Source: Tachypleus tridentatus
Taxonomy: Eukaryota > Arthropoda > Merostomata > Xiphosura > Limulidae
Reading direction: 5' to 3'
DNA length: 64,000 bases
NCBI RefSeq assembly: GCF_004210375.1
Contig: NC_134834.1
Span: 156,569,290 to 156,633,289, forward strand
The translations under genes were made by a program, and so were the position numbers. The notes under the pieces were generated by a model. The model had not been told where the DNA came from, ran no database searches, and saw only the letters and a list, made by a program, of their open reading frames with translations. Every line of letters begins with the position of its first letter. The first letter of the stretch is position 1. Of the stretch, positions 47,023 through 58,739 are shown one piece after another.

Positions 47023-47457
47023 TAAAACAACTCGCAAAGTTTAACAATTGCCAAAAAATTACGAGTGTCTAAACTTGAGGTACGGGCCAAATGATCCCCA
47101 AATTGACCTTAGTGACACATATACATAATCATTGAACAAGAAAAAGATCATAGTTACCATGAAACTGAATGCAGAAAATATACCATATTAGGTATCCTAG
47201 TGCAGGAAGAAGCTCGTGTTTGTTAATTCCAAGTTTCCTTGTGGGATTTTATTTTACGCTGAAACTGAAGTCTTGTTAAGATGAGTTCATATCGTTTATC
47301 ACTGTGATTTTAATAAAAATATATCTACGTTTACGCGATTTTGTCTAATGACAAAGTTTCATGTGTTTTTTTGTTTAGATTTATATTATTATTACATATG
47401 GACAACAAGGAGCTAGTTGGTCTTCCAGGGTTGTTCCTGTATCTCCTTTCTCTATGT

Positions 47458-47572
47458 ACCCCGCTGGTGCAGCGATAAGTTTACGGATTTACAACACTAA
47501 AATCAGGGGTTCGAATCCCCTCTGTGAATACAGCATATAGCCCGATGTCACTTTGCTATAAGAAAACATACG
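47458..47572 (+). mobile_element. Val-type SINE (family 2)
   Basis: CCCGCTGGTGCAGCGATAAG, GGATTTACAACACTAAAATC, GGGGTTCGAATCCCC, ATATAGCCCGATGTCAC and TTTGCTATAAGAAAACA. Confidence 0.88.
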
Positions 47573-47575
47573 CAC

Positions 47576-50500
47576 GCATCTCCTCTCTCATTACCATTAT
47601 TGTCGTAGTCCAGCGTAGATTTTCTTCATTTATTTTAGTAAGACGTAATGATGATTAAAAACAATAATAAAGTTATGAATTTTTAACATTTTATCTTGTC
47701 AGACGTTAGTTAGTAAACCAAATTTCATGATCCTGCCTGTAAACATGAGTAGAGAAGCAAATAACGCCAACCGTTACACGATGACATGGAAAAAAAAATT
47801 GTCCAGTTATATCGTTAAAGGTATATTTTTTCATCGGGATATTACATACCAATTAGGTCGTCAGCATTTGTAGGTTAAAGACTATCGCGGTGATGTCCTG
47901 TATCTGTAGGGATATAACGTCATGAAAAACCAGTTTCTGTCGAAGTTCCGGTCATTGTCTACAGCGGATAGTAATCCGGTGAAGGTTACCTAGACACATG
48001 ACTGCTGCGGAATGTGGTGTAAAAGTATGTCAGGAATTAGCCAGTGGTAAAATTGTATCGAGGAATTTCTCTATTTGAGTGTAATGTTTGGGCGAAATAG
48101 GACAACAAAAACATCACAAAGCCTGTCAGAAGAGTCGAGACATAACAGAATATTGAACTAGAAAATGCAGTGTGGTTTGAAATCAAGCGTACCAGTACAA
48201 CTGCAGATGTTAGGATGAAATAAGACTAAGATGTATTTGCTAACACACGATGCTGGTGTTTTAAAGTTTCGTAATTAAGTTACATACAACTGATTGGTTG
48301 AGTTTCTTGTAGTGAAAGGTAAAAAGTATAACTCCCTAACTTTTAAAGTTTTGACTCAAATATCATTATGACCTTCAAGATGTGAGACTTACATATTTAA
48401 TATTATATATGCGCGTGTAGTAAATATGCAGAGAAACAACGCTAAACGTTATACAGTGTAATAGAAACAAACGTGTTTTTTTCTGTTTACTCATATAATT
48501 TTATTTTTTACAGAAATATTGCATACAAATATTCACCCGTAAAGAGTTGAATAGGTGTGACTATTCCTAAGGAAAATACATTCTTCGAAGGAAACGTAAA
48601 GAGCGCTGACTCGAAACATTTCTCAGCATACCGTAGAAGTAATGAGCGATTTGTCTGAAAAAAAAAAAGAGTAAAAGCGTAAATAATTTAAAGTGCGGTT
48701 AGGAGAATTTCTGGTGGGGAATTCAACACTGGTAAATTTACATGTGTCAACAAAAGGAAAACTGGCAGTCTATAAGGCATAATCTTATTTCACATTCCTA
48801 TGTTAGACCGTAGATTTAAGGGTTACTGGACTCCAGTTCTTCAGGAATCTAATGAATGTGGGATATTTCTGTTAGTCTATGTCTCATGCAGACGAAATGG
48901 CAGTTATTTAACCTTAAATCCGATGGGGCTAATGGACGCCAATGTCTTTTCAGTAGGTATTTCTAAACTGTTTATGAACTAAATTGTTTGCCGATAAACA
49001 ACTTTATTGGTTACAATACAAGGTTTCTAACAATGAACACAAAAAATTAAAAACACCACCAATATTTCAGTTACTCCCACTAACTATTGCTCAAGAATGT
49101 TTTGCATAAAAATTAGTGATTCCACTTAACCTTTAGTTCAGATTTTTATACTGAGTGTTGTAGCAGATAAAAACGTAAGTGTTTAATATGATGTAATGAA
49201 CCTTAGTGATAGTAAACTGTATGAAATACGTGGAGGGTTAAAAATACAGAGAGAACAACCATGTGTGTTCGTACACAAAAATGAGGGTTTATGGAAATAG
49301 ATCAGTTTACTTTGAAATTTTGTAGTAAATAGTCATGACTGCACAAATGCTTATCTAGAATTAATTAATTAATGAAACAGCAGTTTTCATTAGCTTACAA
49401 AGTTATACAAACCATTAAAAACTTAATTTTAACTTTTGATAACTGTGCTTCTGCATGACTTGTTGCATCGTTAAATATTTTAAACAGAAAAGCAAGTTTT
49501 CGGGTTTCAAAATGACACAAAATAAATGCGCTAAACAGTAAATTAATTTAATATATAACTTCTATACAAGACTAAAGAAAGTATAATTGATTGTGTAATA
49601 AGTAACTGATACTTGTTCTTAACAACTGCTACGTGTCTTATAGTTGTAAACACTTTGCTTTAAATTTAATACACAAATAACAAAAATAATGAGATACATT
49701 TTACATAGTAGCCAATTACTGGAAATGAAATCACTTCTGCAACATTTCAAATAACGATTCTGTTAAGCAAGGCTACAAATTTGGACTTGTGGGTAATATG
49801 GTTTAGTAGTAAAGAGGAACTGAACAATATTAATTAATTTACTACCAAACAATAAATTATAGAAAGTGAGACTGATCAATATACTTTTTATTGTATGTAC
49901 GATTGGACGCGTAGGTTTTTCATATTTTAAATACTATAAATTGGAATTGTTGATTGCATAACTACCGGAATAATAGGAAAAGTTACAATTAAATTACGTT
50001 AAACATGACAATGAACGATTCAATATACAATAATGCTGAACACGAACTAAATCCTACATCAATGTTTTTTTTCTTATTAAGCCTAGCAAAATGTTAAAAT
50101 ACAGAACTGACAGAATGAATTTATGTGCCAACAAATCAACGGCTGTTAAACCTGATATAGAATGTTGGAATACTAAACATGAACTCTTATCTACAATTCA
50201 TTAAAACCCATGTTGGAATATAGAACTGCTAGAATAATGGGTTATAAACTCTATCCAATACTTGACCTTATCTAACGCTTAAATATAACAAACTTATGTC
50301 TGGTGTTTGAACAATTTATAAGAAAATTCTACTGAGTGTTGTAGCAGATAAAAACTTAAGTGTTTAATATGATGCAATGAACACCAGTGACAGTAATTCT
50401 TCACTGAAGAATTATAAGCATTCCATATATCAGTCTATTAGATTATAACTTTCATAATGTTTCAACCAGTTTATTTAACTCTAAACCATTGAACGTTCTG

Positions 50501-50800
50501 ATAGCATTGGTAGATAAAGCTTAACATTCTAATTTCAAAACCTACGTTTATTTGTTTCATTTGCAAATAATGTAAATGTATGTTTTATCATTGCAGTGTA
50601 CACCATTAATAGAGCATGTGATATCGCTGTTTCTTTAATTAATTTTTAATTTCTGTGTTTCGTCATGGAATCATTTAATTTTATGACAGCCTCCAAACTT
50701 GTATTTGCGTACGCTCAGTTACATGCAAGTAAATATGAAAAGGTTACTCTTCGTTTATAGGTATGTTCAAAGGATTAATATAACACCTGACCGAACTTGT
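47576..50800. other. Gene-free stretch with a dispersed 66-bp direct repeat
   Basis: No ORF or exon is supported. TACTGAGTGTTGTAGCAGAT... at 49149-49215 recurs at 50330-50396 in the same orientation. Confidence 0.45.
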
Positions 50801-50809
50801 ATCCACACC

Positions 50810-51028
50810 TTAACACTTGTCTCGACCTGTCTGGTCAAGGTAGGGGCTGCTGTAGAATTCCTGCTGTTGAGTAGAAGGCTGTGCTGAGAATATCCCAGCT
50901 GGTGGAAAGACTGGTTCTGGTTAGCCTGAAGGCCGAACAGAGTTGTTCCTCCGTTGAATCAAGAAGCGGTCACGGGTTTCCCGCATGGTCACATTGAACC
51001 TTTTACAGAACAAAAGTACAAAGCCCAG
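50810..51028. promoter_or_regulatory. Higher-complexity island upstream of the coiled-coil gene (possible 5' exon or promoter)
   Basis: It is less AT-rich than its surroundings and lies 340-560 bp before the coding start. It has + strand donor-like sites (CAAG|GTAGGG, CCCAG|GTATTC) that could join the acceptor at 51337. The minus strand also reads as protein-like pieces (FNVTMRETRDRFLIQRRNNS; PVFPPAGIFSAQPSTQQQEF) separated by a stop. The role is unproven. Confidence 0.3.
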
Positions 51029-51337
51029 GTATTCACACATCAAAACTATTGTTCTTATCCTTCAGTTGTAGGATATTAACAAGAATTTTCCGTACTTAAG
51101 ACAACGCGCAATAGAATTAGTATTTGTCACAAGTGTTCTAATAGTACTCTTGTCAAGTTCTACTAAGTATAGAATCACGAAATAAGACTGAAAACTTGTT
51201 TCAGAAAGTTCGAGAACAAAACATGAAGTAAAGTCTGTAATAAGGATATTTCACAAAAACTTCCTGCGATTTTTTGAAGTATTTGAAATAAAGTTACAGA
51301 CAACTACTTGTTCCAGTAGCTGACAAGTCTGTTTCAG

Positions 51338-51367
51338 AAGATATTATAGAACTCAAGCAGCTGCAGA
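51338..51367 (+). other. Possible 5' UTR part of the coiled-coil gene's first coding exon
   Basis: AAGTCTGTTTCAG ending at 51337 is a good 3' splice acceptor just before the start codon, so an upstream non-coding exon is likely. Possible donors upstream are CCCAG|GTATTC at 51028 and CAAG|GTAGGG at about 50840. Confidence 0.4.
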
Positions 51368-51415
51368 ATGACAGAAATTTGGGATAACGAGGCTGAATCT
51401 CGTCCTTGTTGGGAG
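51368..51415 (+). CDS. Coiled-coil gene, coding exon 1
   Basis: Sixteen codons end at a consensus GTAAGT donor. The acidic N-terminus (TEIWDNEAE) continues without frame change into LEADVLRL of the next exon. Confidence 0.68.
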
Positions 51416-54400
51416 GTAAGTACGTGAAATACTCTTTGCATATTATTCATGCTTTCTCTCAACTGTAGTGAGCTTTGTCAAGAGTTTTAGTTTTATATAT
51501 GTAATAAAAAAGTATACTTATAACGTTAGAATGTCCGAAAATACAAACGAATTAATTTGATGAAAAGTGATCCCAGCTCTTAAATTTTTTCTCTCTAGAC
51601 AGTGACATTCCAAGACTGATACTGCAAAGTGCACTTTTGCAGTAATAGTTTACATTCACCATCAGTAATTTCTCTTAGTATTCGTAAAATTATGTATAAT
51701 CAACGGCATGTCAGATTTATACCTTTTTTTTTCTAATCGAGAAGTCTAACCTGAAAACTGATAAAGCTAAGAGGAAAATAATTCTCATGCTTTTTTAACG
51801 ACCCTTTTCTGAAATAGAAGGGGGTGAAAAAAAACGCAACCCTGCAGAAAATTTTAGTTTTAATTACACCACTAAATACAATTGGCTTAACAAAAATAAA
51901 ACTGTCGGTAAAATTGTCTTCAAAACCGAATTATTGAACAGTAAATAAGCATATGTTTGATATGTTATTAACTAGTAGAGTACAGTTATGTAAATATCTT
52001 TAAACCCAGAATTAAATACAAGGTTCGTACTCAGTCATCATCATATGCCACTCGATTTCTTAAGGAACATAGGGCCGCAATCGCTGCGGTTTCTGTAACA
52101 GGCTGGTTTTTTTGAAGTGAGTAGGTTGTTAGCGTACTGCACAACCCCCAACCAGGAGGACAATTTCTTAGCCCACCGAGGGGAATCGAACCCCTGATTT
52201 TAGCGTTGGACATCCGGAGACATACCGCTGTACTAGCGGGGGTCTCGTATTCACTGCCATTGGCATTTTTTGGCGTATGTTGTAAAATGTTTTATGGCTT
52301 TTCATATTAAAGTATCCCTAATGGCATTCGAGTCACATAAAAGAAAAACTTAAAGAAAAATAGCAACAATACTGCACTAAAATCCACTAATAATTGTTGG
52401 TGTTTCCTGTCTATTTTCAGTAGAAAATGACTGAGTGTACATTTTATCTGTCGATTCTTTATAAGCAAATACATAGAATTACTAAATATGTGGACTCCAT
52501 CGATAATGAACAATTTTAAATCAAGTCTGAGCGTTTGCAGCGACATATCATAGTCTTATTTTACTTTAGTAAAGTGAAAGAAAATCACCTTAGTACATAA
52601 AATTTACGTTTTTAGGTTTGAAACAGATTATATCTAAATATACATAGAAATATAATTTTCTCTTCCTATGTTGGTGATAGCTTAAGTAATAAATAATTAA
52701 ATATATATTTATTTAACTTTCCTAACCTTTGTTCACAATTATCTTAATCACTTGTTTTAGTCTGTTGGAAATGAAAACCTCGTTTTAAAGCTTTAATTTA
52801 CATCATTTTCTTTATTCAATCCTAGGAAAAACAATAACGAGTTTTCGCGATGGCAAGGGCTAAGTATGCCTAAAGGCTTAACAAATCATCAAGTGACGCA
52901 ACGCTACACATGGACATAGCAATTTTCAAGTGAATATGATTTGACATCAACCACAAAAAAAGCAAACATTATAATTTTTTCTCGATTATCATGATAGTTT
53001 GGTATATGTATGAACTAATTCTATAAATACGTAACCTTAGTATTTGTAACAGCTGAATCAACAATATTATGTTACAAGCAGATTTAAGTTGTTTTTGTTG
53101 TTGTTTTTTTTTGTCAAATTAGAAGTCTTATTATTTTGCTTTTATTATTTAAATTCTGTATAATTACAAACGTTACCTAAATATAACACTATATATACTG
53201 CGCTATATATTTTACTTTGTTCATGATGGTTTCTAATTCATTTAAGCTCATAAAGCATTTAGGCTACAAATACAGACTTTATGAATTATGTACAATCAAC
53301 TGCTTCATTGTCTGATGTACCGTGCATCATAGTGTATGAAATGTGATTTAAAAAAATGCACGACGTGTAATGCTAGTTTTAAGGAATCTTAAAATACCTT
53401 ACAGTTGTATGCAAGTTTCTAAACTAAAGAGGGCACAATAATGTTTTTCACATTATGACAGCGTGGGTAGGTGCAACTCTTTGTGAGATCAAGACATTAT
53501 CTGATGGGAGCGTGAGGAAATATAATTAGGCAAGCTTTTGTTTTGGATTGAAAAGCTATGCAAATCACCCTGTGAGTGAATTGGTTTCTGTCTGGGATAG
53601 CGTAAATAGGTATTTCTGAAATTGGGGTCACATAGGGAAAACGTTTGAGAAGCGTTGCCTTAACACTCCTACGAAAAGTGGGGCCTAATAGGCCCCAGAG
53701 CAACTTGAAAGGTTATTAATATTAGGCTAATAAATTTGTATTTAAATGAAATTACCATTTCATTTAAATATTAAATATTAAAATTAATATGGGCTTATTA
53801 GGCCCCACTTTTCGTATGAGTGTTAAAACAACAAAGGCAACTTTCTGAAAACACTGTTTATAAAACCTTCACAAATATTCATTTGTTAATTAAAGGAGAA
53901 ATCAATGTCATATTTTTGAGAATAGAATAAATTGGAAGATAAAGTTGTCGAAAAAACTTACTGTTTGGTAGCTTAAATTGTGTGATTTACATTGTGCCAT
54001 ATATATGTTTAGGCCGAATATTGGTAGTAGCAATTGAGATATTTAAAGTTCATCATAGTTCGTGATTGTTTGTTTGGAAATTTCGCACAAAGCTACTCGA
54101 GGGCTATCTGTGCTAGCCGTCCCTAATTTAGCAGTGTAAGACTAGAGGGAAGGCAGCTAGTCATCACCACTCACCGCCAACTCTTGGGCTACTCTTTACC
54201 AACGAATAGTGGGATTGACCGTCACATTATACACCCCCACGGCTGGGAGGGCGAGCATGTTTAGCGCGACGCGGGCGCGAACCCGCGCCCCTCGGATTAC
54301 GAGTCGCACGCCTTACGCGCTAGGCCATGCCGGGCCGCATAGTTCGTGAGTTTGTCGTCGTTGTATACGTTTATGCTTTGGTGTCTGAGAAATTTGTAGT

Positions 54401-55353
54401 TTTATTTGATATTTAATAGCTAAAAACTTTTCCACCTTCACAGTAAATACACTTCATTAACTTATATGTTCAGCTGTCGTGTATGTTGTAATTTTCTAAA
54501 CGCTTGTCTTTATTTTTATACTTAGCTCGAGGCTGACGTCCTTCGATTAACAACACGACTGATGAAAAGGGAGCGTGAGTTGCGCCAAATGAAGATTCAA
54601 ATGACGTCACAAGTACAGAAAACACGACGCCTGGTGCTAGTCTGGAAAACTCGTGCCCTGAGAAAAGAACAGGAGCTTACCTTAGTATTGGAACAGAAAG
54701 ACAAAGAAATGAATGGCATAATTTCTCAGTTACTTTTGTTTCAAAGTGGAATGCAACGGGAACAAAAGCAAATCGAGAAACTTTTACTGGAAAAAGACAA
54801 ACTAATAAGAAAACAGGAAGCAGAACTAGTATCACTGAGAAAAGCAAAGCTAGACATTTCTTTCTGTGACCAATCACAGCAAGAAAAAAAGGACACAGCT
54901 TCACATCTTCAAAATCAGGCAGGGACAGATAAGAGTGCTCTTAAGCTTGACAGTGAAAACGATTCATTAATAAACATAAACAAAGAAGAAAATAATTGTG
55001 TACTTGATGCGCAGCACCAACAGTTCCATATGATTAAACATTACGAGTCAACAGAGCGCGAAGTGAACATTGAACATGACCAGAAGTGCAATAATCCAGA
55101 AAATTTAAGTGCAGAAGTATTAACATGTGGCAAAGAAATATTCGAAAAATCAAAAAGTTGTGAAAGATTAAAATCTCAGAAAATTTTTCCATTGAACAAA
55201 AATAATAACCAAAATGTCCTTCAAGTTTTACCGAAATGTCAAGAGAATTATACTCGTTACCAGCCTTGTAAAAGTTTTCATATGTTCAAGGGCCATAATA
55301 TTCTTGAAACGCAGGGTATAAAGATTATTTCTGCTCATTTATTTCAGTTGTGA
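51368..55353 (+). CDS. Unrecognised coiled-coil protein, two coding exons
   Basis: Exon 1 (51368-51415) encodes 16 residues, MTEIWDNEAESRPCWE, ending GAG|GTAAGT in phase 0. Exon 2 starts after ACTTAG at 54526 and runs to TGA at 55353. Together they give 291 residues. Residues about 17-124 (LEADVLRLTTRLMKREREL onward to VSLRKAK) are heptad-rich, highly charged and without Pro, a strong coiled-coil prediction. The rest is polar, Asn/Gln/Lys-rich and probably disordered. An in-frame TAG seven codons upstream supports ATG 51368. I do not recognise the family and assign no function; a cytoskeletal or scaffold role is only a guess from composition. The 3.1-kb intron carries Val-type and tRNA-type SINEs and a MITE. 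Confidence 0.72.
52145..52243 (-). mobile_element. Val-type SINE (family 2), head end
   Basis: The reverse complement reads CCCCCGCTAGTACAGCGGTA then CTAAAATCAGGGGTTCGATT and CCCCTCGGTGGGC. Beyond that the body differs from the family. Confidence 0.8.
53664..53822. mobile_element. 159-bp MITE with TTAA target duplication (piggyBac-like)
   Basis: TTAA flanks both sides (53660-53663, 53823-53826). The inverted ends are ~33 bp, CACTCCTACGAAAAGTGGGG and CCCCACTTTTCGTATGAGTG, including GCCTAATA/TATTAGGC-like inner parts. The centre is AT-rich and non-coding. TTAA specificity is typical of piggyBac-type elements; the TIR itself is not one I can name. Confidence 0.8.
54066..54336 (-). mobile_element. 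tRNA-head SINE (family 1, GC-rich head)
   Basis: The reverse complement is full length from GGCCCGGCATGGCCTAGCGC to TTTGTGCGAAATTTCC. It is nearly identical in body to the copy at 9284, with few changes, so it is a young insertion in the coiled-coil intron, ending 190 bp before exon 2. Confidence 0.94.
54526..55353 (+). CDS. Coiled-coil gene, long exon 2
   Basis: It is open for 275 codons from the acceptor, far beyond chance for this AT-rich DNA, and its codon content differs from the surrounding intron sequence. The first ~108 codons are the coiled coil. A GTATAA donor at 55316 could remove the last 12 codons (IKIISAHLFQL region) and lead to the terminal exon at 55868. Confidence 0.78.
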   Translation, partial: LEADVLRLTTRLMKRERELRQMKIQMTSQVQKTRRLVLVWKTRALRKEQELTLVLEQKDKEMNGIISQLLLFQSGMQREQKQIEKLLLEKDKLIRKQEAELVSLRKAKLDISFCDQSQQEKKDTASHLQNQAGTDKSALKLDSENDSLININKEENNCVLDAQHQQFHMIKHYESTEREVNIEHDQKCNNPENLSAEVLTCGKEIFEKSKSCERLKSQKIFPLNKNNNQNVLQVLPKCQENYTRYQPCKSFHMFKGHNILETQGIKIISAHLFQL

Positions 55354-55867
55354 TGTAATGAAACTAAGCAATGATGTTACGATAATTATGAATATATCTG
55401 TGAAATGTACTTTAACGCGGATTTACATACTGGCATCACACAAATGACAGTAAATAACAAGGAATGTTAACTATTTTATACGATTCTTTAATAAGACTTC
55501 TGGTTATAGCAATTAAATGCTATGATTCAACCATGAAGTTTAAAAACAAACCAAAAAATTACCATAAAAATTCAAAGAGTGGTTGATCACTTTGTAAAAA
55601 AATACCAACTTTGGCCTTTAACCCTGTTCTTTTTGTTATACAAGTGTAATAATATTTATATAAAACAGTAAACAAATTTAAGAAAGAACGAGTGCATGAT
55701 TTTTTATTATCTGTATACAGGATAAATCATTCATCTTATGGGTGATATTTAGTCGTAAATTTCTTAATTATGATTATTATGTATTAATGCTTAACCTGGA
55801 TTTCGTACACTACTCATATTCATTCTATACTGTTTTTGTTTTATTCGTTGGTGTGCTTGGAACAGAG

Positions 55868-55941
55868 AACTGTCGAAGCTAGTGCAGCGTGAAAAACTTA
55901 ATAACAACGCTAATGGGCAGCTTGCGTCATCTTACATATGA
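55868..55941 (+). CDS. Possible alternative terminal exon of the coiled-coil gene
   Basis: After TGGAACAGAG, a frame encodes (E)LSKLVQREKLNNNANGQL and then ASSYI before TGA at 55939. It joins in phase to the potential donor at 55316. The S-Y-I end fits a class I PDZ ligand (S/T-x-hydrophobic). Using the stronger-looking CAG three bases earlier would give a stop after a few codons, so this exon is tentative. Confidence 0.35.
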
Positions 55942-56190
55942 AGTAAAAACAACGACAACAACATTGTTTAATAGACATCTTGTAATTTTGAAGATTATTG
56001 TGGATTAGATGAAATGTTTCAAATTTCTGTAGTAGCTACATTCTTCTTTATTATTATTGTGTATCAAATTACTTTTTACTGTGAGAATTAGTAAAATATT
56101 CTCCCATTTTTATTTACTTTTCGTCAATAACCAAGCCTGAAATGTTGTAGAATCGAGCTTCTTGTCTATTTATTCGATTTGACATGATAT
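55942..56190. other. 3' flank of the coiled-coil gene
   Basis: AT-rich; no clear AATAAA close behind either possible stop. A run of AATAAA appears only at about 56478-56500 within an AAAT microsatellite. Confidence 0.35.
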
Positions 56191-56194
56191 TACC

Positions 56195-56330
56195 ATTGTT
56201 TTCCTTTGAGGTTTTATTTGTTGTTAAACGCAAAACTACACAGTGGACTATGCACGCTGTAATCGTCATAAGGGATCGAAAACAGAATTTCAACGTTTTA
56301 AGATCTCGAGCTTATGACCGAATCACCGAG
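56195..56330 (-). mobile_element. Decayed Val-type SINE
   Basis: In reverse, the tail GTAGTTTTGCGTTTAACAAC and a degraded head are visible; the overlapping 72-codon frame is incidental. Confidence 0.45.
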
Positions 56331-56477
56331 AATTTATCTGGAGCTTACTTCGTGTACTTCGTAGTCCCTCCAAGGAGTTCCTTAATTTTTGTTTTTTATT
56401 AAAATGTGTAGCGATTAATTTATGACAAAATGTAAATTGGTTATTGGGCTTACAAACTAGAAGCTGAAATCGGTTTT

Positions 56478-56500
56478 GTAAAATAAATAAATAAATAAAT
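56478..56500. repeat. AAAT microsatellite
   Basis: Five tandem AAAT units. Confidence 0.85.
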
Positions 56501-56544
56501 CGGAAAATGCTGTTAAATAGATAAATTTCGTATCGTTGTTTTTA

Positions 56545-56635
56545 TTTGAAGCTAAGCACAAAGCTACACAATGGGCTTTCGAAACCTGATGTCTGGCGTT
56601 TCGCAGTTACACCACTATGCCAATGGGGCTCAAGG
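56545..56635 (-). mobile_element. Decayed Val-type SINE (family 3)
   Basis: The reverse reads GAGCCCCATTGGCATAGTGG at the head and ATTGTGTAGCTTTGTGCTTA at the tail, with the middle shortened. Confidence 0.6.
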
Positions 56636-56703
56636 ATGTTTGTAAATGTTTTTTGTTCTGAAATCAAATGATTTCTTGCATTAGCATTTTACTTGTGTGT
56701 TCT

Positions 56704-56965
56704 CAGGCGAGACAGCGGTAAGTATCAGGGGTTTGATTTCCTTCGGTAGACACAGTAGATAGGTGGGTCCATAGTCACTTGGTTTTGACTTTGTAACCCC
56801 GAAAAGTTTCTGCGTACGTTCATATATTTGTTATACAAAACAACGCTTATTCAGTGTACATAGGGCTCGTGTTGGGTTAGCAGTAAACTTATGAAACTCC
56901 AGTATTAAAACTAAAAGGTATATAATTCCCCACTGTGGACAGAGCTTAGTTAGCTTTGAACTGAA
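56704..56965 (+). mobile_element. Two decayed Val-type SINE fragments
   Basis: AGGCGAGACAGCGGTAAG with GGGGTTTGATTTCC (56704-56810), and GGGTTAGCAGTAAACTTATG with CCCCACTGTGGACAGAGC (56862-56965). Confidence 0.45.
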
Positions 56966-57550
56966 ACAAATCACAGTATAAATAAATTATGTAATCAGTA
57001 CCTCAAATTATTTTTATTGATTGATTTGTAGTTCTATAAAATTTGTAATTGGTACAACAATCTAGTAGTCTTTATATATAATTAAATATTACAAAACTGT
57101 GTTTGGGGAATAGCGTATTGCTCAACAAGTTCAGACCTGTTCCTTGACTGCCATCCGAAGTAGACAGTGTGAAAAACAGTTGGGGGCCATCGTAGTACAA
57201 TATATACGAAACACCGTGTGAAAAACAATTCGGAACCACTATATACGATACATATACGATTATGTTTGTGACCCAACATTTCATTTGTATACGCTGTTCG
57301 TGGACAAATGTTGTGGTCTTTTTAGGAATAGAAACTGTTCATTCTTATTCATTATATTGTTCTTTATTATAAAATATATAAACATGTGTTTTTAATATAG
57401 CGAAAGTAGAATAAACCAAACGTACCTACGTCAATATTTTCGTGAGCAAAACTAAAAAAAAACGATATATTGTATAACATAAAAGTTGGGCAGCATAAAA
57501 TAAAAATGTCTGCTTTAAATTTCAAAACAATAAAAAGTTGGAAACTTAAA

Positions 57551-57573
57551 TTCTTTTTTTTTTTTTTTTTTTA
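57551..57573. repeat. Poly-T tract
   Basis: About 20 consecutive T, next to a decayed reverse Val-type SINE at 57595-57690; probably the poly-A end of a reverse insertion. Confidence 0.6.
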
Positions 57574-58189
57574 ATGGGTGATGAACACTGGTGATGTTTT
57601 CATTGTGCATAGCTGCACAGTGAGCTATCTGCGTTCTGTTTACCGCTTGGAGTCGAGACCTGGATTTTAGAGTTGTATGTCTTTAAACTTATTGGTGATT
57701 CACTGAGATAACTAAATGGACAAAGTAAATAGTAGCATCTATACTTTTACGTTAGCTTATCTACTTAACACAACTTACGATGGAAATTAATTAATTTCGT
57801 CGTAAGGATGCATTAAGAAGTTCAACTAATTTAATAACTGATATTTAAATAATATTTATGTAATAATTAAAAATAATTTAATAATAAATTCAAGCAAAAC
57901 TTTGTTCAAAATGGGGTTAGAGTTCAAGATAAAGAGTTTTACAATCTTACAATAAACACTGATTTTACTTTAAAGTGATTGGAAAAACTAAAATATACTT
58001 CGACCAACCTGGGGTTTGAACAGGTATCAAGTATCCCATGCTCTACAAAAATTATACTAAACAAACGTTTAGCACGACCTAAATCACTTTAGAACATGCT
58101 CTATTGATTAAGTTAGCCGGATGTCATGCACAATCTTTTTCGTTATCTAATATGAAAAATTTTTTAGTTTGGCTTGCCATAGGTTTTTC

Positions 58190-58578
58190 TTTGCAAAATG
58201 GTACCTATAGTAGGTTGCAATTACTTGCTATAGGAGCAGTGTCCATACAGGACCGTTCTGCCCAGCCATTGTTCCTTAGATTGGAGTCATCTGCCTGGCC
58301 AGATTGAGTGTTGCACCATTAATGACACTATGTCATTTGCCTCACACTCGTCCACAACCTGCCTTCCATGACTTCATCGTAACCCTGACACGGGGTGCTA
58401 AATGGGTACTCGGTCTTGCCCAAGGACCTCCCATGGGCTAGCGGAGGGAAGGAGCACCTTACTGTTCCTTTGTCACAGCGTGCTCTGACCCACTACCCAG
58501 AGAACAACAGAGAAGTCTGGCATGCCATGGTCGTCGATGTCTGCCGCAGATTTGACACATGAAGAAGAAGAAGAAGAA
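58190..58578 (+). mobile_element. Retroposon 3' end with (GAA)n tail
   Basis: A GC-richer block (GCTAGCGGAGGGAAGGAGCA, CATGGTCGTCGATGTCTGCC) ends in AAGAAGAAGAAGAAG. Composition and tail suggest a SINE or LINE 3' end unrelated to the tRNA-head families. The family is not recognised. Confidence 0.45.
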
Positions 58579-58739
58579 TATGAAAAAAATGAAAACTTCT
58601 ACTTTTTATAATTTTAACTATTCGATATAGTTGATTTTTTATCATTAAAGATATTTGAAGGAATTAGTATCTTAATTTTAAAAAAAACGAGTGATTATAT
58701 TTATTATTTTATTTTTATAAGGACTTTGTGTTGGAGTTC

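Larger units (their letters stand above)
51416..54525 (+). other. Intron of the coiled-coil gene
   Basis: It starts GTAAGT and ends TTATACTTAG. It contains a Val-type SINE, a TTAA-flanked MITE and a reverse tRNA-head SINE. The rest is AT-rich without features. Confidence 0.65.
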
